From: Prevotellaceae bacterium UBA2757
GTDB taxonomy: Bacteria; Bacteroidota; Bacteroidia; Bacteroidales; Bacteroidaceae
NCBI GenBank assembly: GCA_002353215.1
Contig: DEJD01000126.1
Coordinates: forward strand, 1,636-8,194
Direction: 5' to 3'
DNA length: 6,559 nt
Part shown: positions 1 to 5,190 of the stretch, one piece after another
Layout: the number at the start of each line of letters is the position of its first letter
Numbering within the stretch: position 1 is the first letter of the stretch
Translations under genes and position numbers: made by a program
Notes under the pieces: generated by a model
The model's input: the letters and a program-made list of their open reading frames with translations, nothing else
What the model was told of the DNA's origin: nothing
The model's database searches: none

Positions 1-814
1 CTGCCAGTGCGGCTTCCGGATACCCGCTGTTGGGTGAGGCGTGGCGACGTCCGTTGGTACAAACGAAAGTGAAAAGTGAAAAATTAAAAGTGAAAAATTT
101 GCTGTTGCCATGAAGGTTGAAGGAGACGACTCGTGGCAGTATCATCAGCAGGGCGGTCAAGCGGGCAGGGATGTAATTGGCAATATCATCAATTCTTGCT
201 GCCCAACAGCCAAAGTCTCGATAGCGGTCGGTTTTGTATCCTATCATTGAGTCGAGTGTGTTCACCATCTTGTATGCCAGCATGCCGGGAGTGCCTAAGA
301 TTGCAAACCAAAACAGAGGTGCTATTACTCCGTCGGAAAGATTCTCTGCAAGGGTTTCAAGTGCAGCTGTACGCACTTCCTGAGCAGATAACTCCTGGGT
401 GTCTCGACCCACAATCCGAGCCACTTGCCTGCGTCCTTCATCCAACGAGCGATCGAGTGCCAGAAATACTTGCTGAACCTCGCGGATGAGTGTTGTGCCT
501 GCCAGACAATAGAAGATGATTATAGCATCGAAAATAGTTGATAATTGACAATTGATAATTGACAATTGATAATTGAAAGTTGTGCATAGGTGTCGGAGTA
601 CCCATGTGATGATGAAGACGGCAGTGATTAGGATTATGGCTGTGAATGCACCCTTTATCTTTCTGTTCAATCCTTTGTTTAGGTGGTGCTCAAAAGTTGA
701 AATCGCCTTGCCAAACCACACGATGGGATGGGGTAGCCATGAAGGGTCGCCTATGAGCAGGTCGAGCGTCCAACCTGTCAGCAAGGGTAATATGAATGAC
801 ATCCAGTTATCCAT
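1..814 (-). CDS. cbiB: Adenosylcobinamide-phosphate synthase CbiB, C-terminus cut by window edge
   Basis: CbiB is an inner-membrane enzyme that joins adenosylcobyric acid to (R)-1-aminopropan-2-yl phosphate, giving adenosylcobinamide phosphate. The frame from ATG 814-812 stays open to base 1 (271 codons; the family is usually about 310-325). Family motifs seen in order: LDLLIGDPSWLPHP (residues 17-30) in the first membrane helix, IVGRDTQEL (134-142), ETLAENLSDGVIAPLF (153-168), YKMVNTLDSMIGYK (181-194), RIDDIANYIPARLTALL (207-223) and ASPNSGYPEAAL (259-270). Hydrophobic segments lie near 6-22, 56-73, 93-112, 163-182 and 214-230. The start overlaps the cobD stop by 8 bases, indicating coupling. 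Two low-complexity insertions, residues about 79-92 and 239-250, are encoded by heptamer repeats and fall in loops between conserved blocks. No stop or frame break is visible, so I call it intact as far as it goes. Confidence 0.93.
   Translation of the reverse strand, partial: MDNWMSFILPLLTGWTLDLLIGDPSWLPHPIVWFGKAISTFEHHLNKGLNRKIKGAFTAIILITAVFIITWVLRHLCTTFNYQLSIINCQLSTIFDAIIIFYCLAGTTLIREVQQVFLALDRSLDEGRRQVARIVGRDTQELSAQEVRTAALETLAENLSDGVIAPLFWFAILGTPGMLAYKMVNTLDSMIGYKTDRYRDFGCWAARIDDIANYIPARLTALLMILPRVVSFNLHGNSKFFTFNFSLFTFVCTNGRRHASPNSGYPEAALA
63..97 (-). repeat. Heptanucleotide repeat array 2 inside cbiB
   Basis: On the minus strand the units are TTTTTCA, CTTTTAA, TTTTTCA, CTTTTCA and a degenerate CTTTCGT. 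The same stretch shows an exact 14-base duplication (72-85 and 86-99 on the plus strand). The units share the pattern NTTNTCA with array 1, so both look like members of one repeat family. It encodes a Phe/Ser/Thr-rich stretch, KFFTFNFSLFTF (residues 239-250), just before the conserved SPNSGYPEAA block of CbiB. Confidence 0.85.
539..580 (-). repeat. Heptanucleotide repeat array 1 inside cbiB
   Basis: Six tandem 7-mers. Read on the minus strand they are ACTTTCA followed by alternating ATTATCA (three copies) and ATTGTCA (two copies), so there is also a 14-base higher-order unit. Total length is 42 bases, exactly 14 codons, which keeps cbiB in frame. It encodes roughly FNYQLSIINCQLST (residues 79-92) between the second and third predicted membrane segments. 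The units contain the palindrome CAATTG. Confidence 0.9.
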
Positions 815-1808
815 TTTTTGCTTTCAGGAATAAGTTGATTGCATTGACTAAGGCATCGTTCTCTTCCGGTGTCTGTGATGCAATGCGGAAATGGTTGGCT
901 GTCAGTCCTTTGAAGTTGGATGCGTCCCTAATCAGGATATGGTGTTCTTTCGCAAGATACTCTTTCAGTTCGGCAGCACTATGGTGCAATATTTTGCACA
1001 GGCAGAAATTAGTGTCGGAGGGTGTTACGATTATGCCTCCCGTCTGTTCCAGAATGTTCTGGAGTCTTCTTGCTTCTTTCAAATCGGGTTTGCAGATGAG
1101 TTCGTCGTGCTGCAGCAGAAACTTACCGGCTTCTATTGCCAGTGATGATACGCTCCACGGATGCATGTGCCGACGTATCTGACTGGTAAGACTCTCGTGT
1201 CCTGTTATATATCCTAATCGCAAACCGGGGACGCCGTAAGTCTTTGTCATAGAATGAATTTGTACGGAATATGCGGTTTGGCATCCCAATCGGGGCGACA
1301 TAATGTGCTTGTCTGTGTAGTCCTCATAACTGTGGTCGAGAATCACTAATCCGTATTCAGCCATCATGCGGTCTATGTAGAGTTGGTCATATACTTCGCC
1401 GGTGGGGTTGTTCGGATTGCACAACCAGAGCATTTTGCTGTTGCGCTTTTCGTCTGGTTCTATATCGATGATGGCGGAGGTGCGGGGATACATGTTGCAG
1501 GCATCTGCATATTCGCTGAATGTAGGTTCGGGAATGACGGACTGTCTGCGGAAGGTCTGTGCGATGAGATAGATGGCTTCTGTCGCTCCATTGGTGACGA
1601 TGACCTGTTCGGGGCGTATGCTGTGGCGTTCTGCTATCATTGCCTCGAGCGACCATGCTTCGGGTTCGGGGTAGTGGTCGATGAGTTCGGGGTGAGTGGC
1701 GAGGTGAGTCATCAGTGCGTGATGGCTGTCGTGAACACAAATGTTCGATGAGAAGTCGATTTTTATGTCCGTATATCTGTATGTGTCGTCGCCGTGTCCT
1801 TCAATCAT
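807..1808 (-). CDS. cobD: L-threonine-O-3-phosphate decarboxylase CobD (PLP fold type I)
   Basis: This PLP enzyme decarboxylates L-threonine O-3-phosphate to (R)-1-aminopropan-2-yl phosphate, the linker of the nucleotide loop that CbiB consumes. The 333-residue protein resembles histidinol-phosphate aminotransferases. Visible marks: an N-terminal GHGDDTYRYTD with IDFSSN (4-22); NPNNPTG (131-137); D158 and Y161 for the pyridine ring; SMTKTYGVPGLRLGY (186-200) with the Schiff-base lysine K189 and a phosphate-contacting R197; and HFRIA (306-310) with R308 as the expected carboxylate-binding arginine. It is slightly shorter than Salmonella CobD (about 364). The start overlaps the cobQ stop by 8 bases and the stop overlaps the cbiB start by 8 bases. 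Histidinol-phosphate aminotransferase is the main alternative by sequence, but the cobQ-cbiB context makes CobD far more likely. Confidence 0.92.
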   Translation of the reverse strand: MIEGHGDDTYRYTDIKIDFSSNICVHDSHHALMTHLATHPELIDHYPEPEAWSLEAMIAERHSIRPEQVIVTNGATEAIYLIAQTFRRQSVIPEPTFSEYADACNMYPRTSAIIDIEPDEKRNSKMLWLCNPNNPTGEVYDQLYIDRMMAEYGLVILDHSYEDYTDKHIMSPRLGCQTAYSVQIHSMTKTYGVPGLRLGYITGHESLTSQIRRHMHPWSVSSLAIEAGKFLLQHDELICKPDLKEARRLQNILEQTGGIIVTPSDTNFCLCKILHHSAAELKEYLAKEHHILIRDASNFKGLTANHFRIASQTPEENDALVNAINLFLKAKNG

Positions 1809-3240
1809 TGCTGGAGAGTATTTTATATATCTGTTTCATATCTACATGTTTGCGCACGTGGTCGGCAAGGCGGTCGTACTGCTGTTGTTTGAAGTCTTCG
1901 ATGCTTTGTGCGTCCGACATGGTGTTTTGCTTTTTAAACGGTTTCAGCAGATAGTCGATGACGGGCTGGTTGTCGAGTATGCCGTGGATGTAGGTGCCGA
2001 TGCAATTTCCCCGGATGAGTATCTGTTCGGTTGTGGTGCTCTGTCCCTGGTGTATCTCATAACCATGGCATGTGTGTCCGTTGAAATCGAATGTGACTTG
2101 GCGTGTGGTTTTGGTGGGGAGCATTGTGGTTTGGATGGGCAGGAGTGCCAAACCGGGCAGGTTGGTAATGCCGCCCTCGATGCCGTCGGGGTCTTCTACC
2201 ATTTCGCCCAGCATCTGATAACCGCCGCAGATGCCTATGATGGTTTTGCCGTTGCGATGTGCCCGTTGTATGGATGCGGCACAACCGTTGCGGCGCAGTT
2301 CTATAAGGTCGTCGATTGTGGCTTTTGTGCCCGGCAGGATGATGATGTCGGAATGTTCCAGGTCGGCTGTGTTGTTGGTGTAAAAGAGGTTGACCCTCGG
2401 GTCGCGCTCCAGTGTGTCGAAGTCTGTGTAGTTGCTGATATGGCGTAGCAGCACTACGGCTATGTTCACCTTGCCTTGGGTGAGTTGACGGTGTTTCTGT
2501 GCCAGTGCCACGCTGTCTTCTTCTTCGATATATATGTCTTTGTAGTATGGTACCACACCCAGTACGGGTATTCCGCATATGTCCTCCATCATTTTTCTGC
2601 CTTCTGCAAACAGACGCATGTCGCCACGGAACTTGTTGATGATGATGCCTTTGATGAGTCGGCGGTCTTCCTCTGTCTGAAGTGCTATGCTGCCATATAC
2701 GCTTGCAAACACGCCGCCACGGTCTATGTCGCCTACCAGTATGACGTCGGCTTTTGCATGTCGTGCCATCGACAGGTTTACCAGATCTCTGTCGCGCAGA
2801 TTAATCTCTGCTATACTGCCTGCACCCTCCATTACGATGGGGTTGTAGCGGGACGAGAGACGGTCGAAGGCTTTGCATACCTCTCCGCGGAAATCTATCT
2901 CCGAACTGCCCTGGCGCCAGTAGTCGTATGCGTCCTTATTGCCGATGGGTTGTCCGTGGAGAACTACCTGCGATGTGTGGTCGCTCTGTGGTTTCAGCAG
3001 CAGCGGATTCATGTCCGACTGACAGGGTATGCCTGCAGCCTCTGCTTGTACGGCTTGTGCGCGACCTATCTCCAGTCCGTCGGGGGTGACATAACTGTTC
3101 AAAGCCATGTTCTGTGCTTTGAATGGTGCGGGCTGGTAACCGTCTTGACGGAATATGCGGCAAAAGGCAGCTGCGATGATGCTCTTGCCTACGTCGCTGC
3201 CTGTTCCGGCAAACATTATGGGGTGGAGTGGTGAGTTCAT
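1801..3240 (-). CDS. cobQ: Cobyric acid synthase CobQ/CbiP (glutamine-hydrolysing)
   Basis: CobQ amidates the b, d, e and g carboxylates of adenosylcobyrinic acid a,c-diamide with glutamine and ATP, giving adenosylcobyric acid. The 479-residue length is normal for the family. The N-terminal dethiobiotin-synthetase-like ATPase domain has GTGSDVGKS (12-20), PFKAQNMALNS (39-49) and MEGAGSIAEINLRD (137-150). The C-terminal class I glutamine amidotransferase domain has PGTKATIDDL (303-312), GICGGYQMLG (336-345) with nucleophile C338, CHGYEIHQG (391-399) and GTYIHG (415-420) with catalytic H419. I chose ATG 3240 because homology begins within a few residues of it and it forms an ATGA overlap with the upstream adenosyltransferase stop. 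The frame stays open upstream to an ATG at 3360, but those 40 residues look unrelated to the family. I expect a cytoplasmic enzyme. Confidence 0.96.
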   Translation of the reverse strand: MNSPLHPIMFAGTGSDVGKSIIAAAFCRIFRQDGYQPAPFKAQNMALNSYVTPDGLEIGRAQAVQAEAAGIPCQSDMNPLLLKPQSDHTSQVVLHGQPIGNKDAYDYWRQGSSEIDFRGEVCKAFDRLSSRYNPIVMEGAGSIAEINLRDRDLVNLSMARHAKADVILVGDIDRGGVFASVYGSIALQTEEDRRLIKGIIINKFRGDMRLFAEGRKMMEDICGIPVLGVVPYYKDIYIEEEDSVALAQKHRQLTQGKVNIAVVLLRHISNYTDFDTLERDPRVNLFYTNNTADLEHSDIIILPGTKATIDDLIELRRNGCAASIQRAHRNGKTIIGICGGYQMLGEMVEDPDGIEGGITNLPGLALLPIQTTMLPTKTTRQVTFDFNGHTCHGYEIHQGQSTTTEQILIRGNCIGTYIHGILDNQPVIDYLLKPFKKQNTMSDAQSIEDFKQQQYDRLADHVRKHVDMKQIYKILSSND

Positions 3241-3698
3241 TGTTTTTCTATGGCTAAGACAAACAGATAGTCGGAGAGACGGTTTATCATCGTAAGGATG
3301 GTAGGGGCGATGGAGTGCTGTCGGGAGAGAGTCCACAGACGACGTTCTGTAGTGCGGCATTGTGCCCGTACCACATGAATGATACCTCGTGGCAGTACAA
3401 ACCCTTTGGGTGCGTCGGAGGCATCGATAGCCTGTTCCATTCGTGCGGTCAGTTCGTCGCAGTGCAAGGGACGCGGATTCTGACTGCCGTCGGGAGTTGC
3501 CACATGACTCATCACCGTCATGAGTTCCCGTTGTATGTCGGTGAGGAGGTCGTTCCCCTCGGCAATAAGACCTATGAGGGAATTGAGCATGTCTATCTGT
3601 CCGTTGGTCTCAATGCGCAGATCGTCCTTCTCCACACGGAGTCCGTCGCGCAGACTCGTCGTTCCGTCATCGCCTGTTTTTGTGTATATGTGTTTCAT
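3237..3698 (-). CDS. pduO: PduO-type cob(I)alamin/cobyrinate a,c-diamide adenosyltransferase
   Basis: This enzyme transfers the 5'-deoxyadenosyl group of ATP to the reduced cobalt of the corrinoid. It sits between cbiA and cobQ, which fits adenosylation of cobyrinic acid a,c-diamide before CobQ acts. Visible motifs: YTKTGDDGTTSL (5-16) at the N-terminal ATP site; RIETNGQIDMLNSLIGL (28-44), where D36 probably matches the salt-bridge aspartate known in Lactobacillus PduO; FVLPRG (100-105); VVRAQCRTTERRL (109-121) with R111, R115, E118 and R119; and NRLSDYLFVLA (139-149). At 153 residues it is compact (180-200 is common); the shortening is in the middle, around residues 50-97. FVLPRG replaces the usual F-x-x-PGG, with the phenylalanine kept. 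ATGA overlaps join it to both neighbours. The family is clear; the symbol is by family, since CobO and BtuR/CobA belong to a different fold. Confidence 0.92.
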   Translation of the reverse strand: MKHIYTKTGDDGTTSLRDGLRVEKDDLRIETNGQIDMLNSLIGLIAEGNDLLTDIQRELMTVMSHVATPDGSQNPRPLHCDELTARMEQAIDASDAPKGFVLPRGIIHVVRAQCRTTERRLWTLSRQHSIAPTILTMINRLSDYLFVLAIEKQ

Positions 3699-4252
3699 AT
3701 CTGATAGAGATGTGTATAACTCGCCAATACGTTCTTATATCTCATCACAGGGGTTGCTACTGGGAGTCCCTTGGCATCGAATACCTGAACAGCACTTTCG
3801 GGCTGGTTGCCCACAAACTGAGTGTAGTGGAATTCGTGTCCGCGATATTCCTTTCCGTCGAGCACAAACCTCCGATAACCCAACGATAGTTTTCTGTCTG
3901 CCTTTCGGGCACTGACAGAATAGGGTAGTACACCACACATGGGGAATGTCCCTTCGTCGCTGATGATGCTGTTGCAGAGATACATCATGCCGCCGCATTC
4001 AGCTACGATTCTTCCCCCCTGTTCGGCATACTCGCGTATTGCCTTGCGACAAGCTTCATTGGCTGTAAGAGCCTCAAGGTGTTTTTCGGGATAACCGCCG
4101 GGGAGATATAGCAAATCAACACCTGCCAACTGCGGAACGTCCTTTTCGGGGTCGAAAAAACTGACGTTGCCCAGCCGATCTATATTCTCCTGATAGATAA
4201 AGGAGAACGACTCCGCGTTTCGTGCTATTAGAGTGTTAAGAGTCTTTTCCAT
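3695..4252 (-). CDS. cbiA: Cobyrinate a,c-diamide synthase CbiA, C-terminal glutamine amidotransferase part
   Basis: This is the glutaminase half of CbiA, which supplies ammonia for amidating the a and c side chains of cobyrinic acid. From ATG 4252 it gives 185 residues: LIARNAESFSFIYQEN (8-23) at the domain entry, LLYLPGGYPEKH (47-58), GGRIVAECGGMMYL (79-92) with nucleophile C86, GHEFHYTQF (138-146) and a terminal SYTHLY (178-183) with catalytic H181. Family members of about 430-460 residues carry this domain fused to the ATPase domain, which here lies in another frame just upstream (4881-4228). The ATG lies inside that ORF, giving a 25-base overlap. Joining them needs a -1 shift within 4264-4228, because this frame has a TGA at 4267-4265. 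All catalytic residues are present, so it could act as a separately translated subunit; otherwise the gene is frameshifted or the sequence has an indel error. Confidence 0.9.
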   Translation of the reverse strand: MEKTLNTLIARNAESFSFIYQENIDRLGNVSFFDPEKDVPQLAGVDLLYLPGGYPEKHLEALTANEACRKAIREYAEQGGRIVAECGGMMYLCNSIISDEGTFPMCGVLPYSVSARKADRKLSLGYRRFVLDGKEYRGHEFHYTQFVGNQPESAVQVFDAKGLPVATPVMRYKNVLASYTHLYQI

Positions 4253-4881
4253 GCTATGTGTTCTTCAAGCAGTTCTACCAGTCTTGCCGTTTCTGCATTC
4301 TCAGAGAAATCGAGTCCCAGATACCTTGAACTCTGTTCGAGGGCTATGTCTTTAGGCAGGCATCCGAAACACTCTATGTGCAGGTCGTCACACACCTGTC
4401 TGAGCATTCCGGCATGCTTCTGCGAACCTACCTTGTTGAATATGACACCTGCAATGCGCACATCCTTCCTGAACGTGGTGAACCCTGTGAGCAGGGCTGC
4501 GATGGAATAGGCTGCCGACCTGGCATCTACCACGAGGACAACCGGCAGGTTGAGCTCACGGGCTATCTCATACGACGAACCCCTGTCGCGGTCGTACCCG
4601 TCGAAGAGTCCCATCATACCCTCCACAATGCAAATGTCTGCCCCGATGCCGTAGTGAGCGAAGAGTTCCCTGACATGATCGGCAGAAGCCATGAATGTGT
4701 CGAGGTTGATACTCGGACGACCGCATACTGCCTCGTGGAATTTTGTGTCGATATAGTCGGGACCGCACTTGAAGGGTTGCACCCTGTAGTTTTTCTCTGT
4801 AAACAAAGCCATAAGTCCCCGGGCAATTGTCGTTTTGCCTGAGCCGCTCATCGGTGCTGCTATGAGAAATTGGGATTTCAT
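4228..4881 (-). CDS. cbiA: Cobyrinate a,c-diamide synthase CbiA, N-terminal ATPase part
   Basis: This is the ATP-dependent amidoligase half of CbiA, which acts on cobyrinic acid; it is the first gene of the operon. The 217 residues show a P-loop-like APMSGSGKTT (9-18), QPFKCGPDYIDTKFH (35-49), INLDTFM (58-64), VEGMMGLFDG (86-95) with the conserved acidic residues, LVVDARS and GVIFNKVGSQKH in the dethiobiotin-synthetase-like core, then a conserved end LEEHIAWKRLL, after which TAA 4230-4228 ends the frame. In normal CbiA the chain continues through a short linker into the glutaminase domain, which is found here in the next frame from 4252. The start at 4881 is supported because homology begins at once (QFLIAAPMSGSGKT). 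A TAnnTTTG box ends only five bases before this ATG, so the mRNA may be nearly leaderless. CbiA (anaerobic route) is preferred to CobB because of the cbi-type neighbours and a likely anaerobic host. Confidence 0.91.
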   Translation of the reverse strand: MKSQFLIAAPMSGSGKTTIARGLMALFTEKNYRVQPFKCGPDYIDTKFHEAVCGRPSINLDTFMASADHVRELFAHYGIGADICIVEGMMGLFDGYDRDRGSSYEIARELNLPVVLVVDARSAAYSIAALLTGFTTFRKDVRIAGVIFNKVGSQKHAGMLRQVCDDLHIECFGCLPKDIALEQSSRYLGLDFSENAETARLVELLEEHIAWKRLLTL

Positions 4882-4886
4882 AGGTG

Positions 4887-4894
4887 CAAAATTA
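4887..4894 (-). promoter_or_regulatory. Candidate Bacteroidota -7 box for the cbiA operon
   Basis: On the minus strand the sequence is TAATTTTG, a perfect match to the TAnnTTTG consensus of the main Bacteroidota sigma factor. Only CACCT separates it from the cbiA ATG, so transcription would be expected to begin at or within a few bases of the start codon. I see no convincing TTTG at the -33 spacing. It is the only such box on this strand in the divergent intergenic region that I noticed. Confidence 0.45.
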
Positions 4895-4937
4895 CAATTT
4901 TTTTTGAAAACAGATGTTTTATTAACATAATTATATC

Positions 4938-4945
4938 TATCTTTG
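4938..4945 (+). promoter_or_regulatory. Candidate Bacteroidota -7 box for the riboswitch-btuB transcript
   Basis: TATCTTTG matches TAnnTTTG exactly and lies about 20-25 bases before the first conserved riboswitch bases, so the predicted transcription start (about 4950-4953) sits just ahead of the aptamer, as expected. The -33 element is poor: a TGTTTT run at 4915-4920 is near the right distance but lacks the final G. Confidence 0.55.
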
Positions 4946-4967
4946 CAGCGAAAATAATGGTAATCGG

Positions 4968-5126
4968 ACGAGGTTGTCGTCTTGATGCAAGGGAATCCGG
5001 TGTGAGTCCGGAACTGTACCTGCAGCTGTAATCCTTATTTTGGGTTTGCTTGCAAAAAAGCCACTGACACATATTCTTATTCTGTCGGGAAGGCTAAGCA
5101 GACAAGGGAAAGTCAGAAGACCTGCC
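4968..5126 (+). ncRNA. Cobalamin (adenosylcobalamin-type) riboswitch aptamer
   Basis: Conserved elements appear in the right order: AGGT 4971-4974, which can pair with ACCT 5120-5123 to close the aptamer; GGGAATCCGGTGTGAGTCCGG (4991-5011), the GGGAA..CCGGTG..A..TCCGG core; a CTGTACCTGCAGCTGTAA segment (5014-5031) matching the L5 region; the B12 box AGCCACTG (5059-5066); CGGGAAGGC (5086-5094); and GAAGACCTGCC (5116-5126) at the 3' end. These are the signatures of the cobalamin riboswitch family, which binds cobalamin in the nascent mRNA and represses downstream expression. The orientation and position place btuB under its control. I see no terminator with a U-tract after it, so control of translation is more likely than attenuation. 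The exact subclass cannot be settled by eye. Confidence 0.95.
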
Positions 5127-5145
5127 ATTTATTATAAATAATGTG

Positions 5146-5176
5146 TTACGCGTGCACAGGAATATGCGCTTCGTAA
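5146..5176 (+). promoter_or_regulatory. Candidate expression-platform hairpin (P13/L13-like) between riboswitch and btuB
   Basis: TTACG (5146-5150) can pair with CGTAA (5172-5176), and CG 5151-5152 with CG 5167-5168 across a small bulge. The loop holds CAGG (5157-5160), complementary to CCTG (5019-5022) in the presumed aptamer loop L5. A loop-loop contact of this kind is how known cobalamin riboswitches shut off translation. The stem contains the ATG at 5164 but ends 10 bases before the btuB ATG. The pairing was found by eye; no folding was computed. Confidence 0.35.
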
Positions 5177-5190
5177 AAATCTTGGAATGA
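5164..5190 (+). CDS. Possible 8-residue leader peptide overlapping the btuB start
   Basis: ATG 5164-5166 opens a frame encoding MRFVKILE, ending at TGA 5188-5190. That TGA overlaps the btuB ATG (5187-5189) as ATGA, the same coupling arrangement used between several genes of the opposite operon. AGGAA (5158-5162) precedes it, though too close for a classical ribosome binding site. It lies in the candidate riboswitch hairpin. It may be chance: a short ORF ending at a given start is not rare. Confidence 0.25.
   Translation: MRFVKILE

Noticed and set aside
133..833. Short plus-strand frames over the left end, with no closed minus-strand frame there, suggesting a gene desert or dead cbiB
   Set aside because: Reading the minus strand from 814 by hand gives an unbroken CbiB to base 1; it only lacks a stop because the window ends.
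1741..2448. Plus-strand open frame of 235 codons opposite cobQ and the start of cobD
   Set aside because: Antisense shadow with no domain, promoter or start context; the minus strand carries the conserved residues.
2476..3234. Long open frame (252 codons) on the plus strand opposite cobQ
   Set aside because: It lies wholly antisense to a clearly conserved gene and its translation is rich in Cys, Tyr and Val with no recognisable motif; it is a codon-bias shadow.
3241..3360. Upstream start for cobQ adding 40 residues
   Set aside because: The added residues overlap the adenosyltransferase gene and resemble no part of CobQ; ATG 3240 gives the ATGA coupling and the normal length.
4907..4920. Small inverted repeat AAAAC-AGAT-GTTTT between the divergent promoters, considered as an operator
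   Set aside because: Arms of five A/T-dominated bases are easily expected by chance in this A/T-rich spacer; no second copy was found.
5127..5142. ATTTATTATAAATAAT after the riboswitch considered as a terminator stem
   Set aside because: It is all A/T, with no G/C stem and no following U-tract, so it cannot be supported as an intrinsic terminator.
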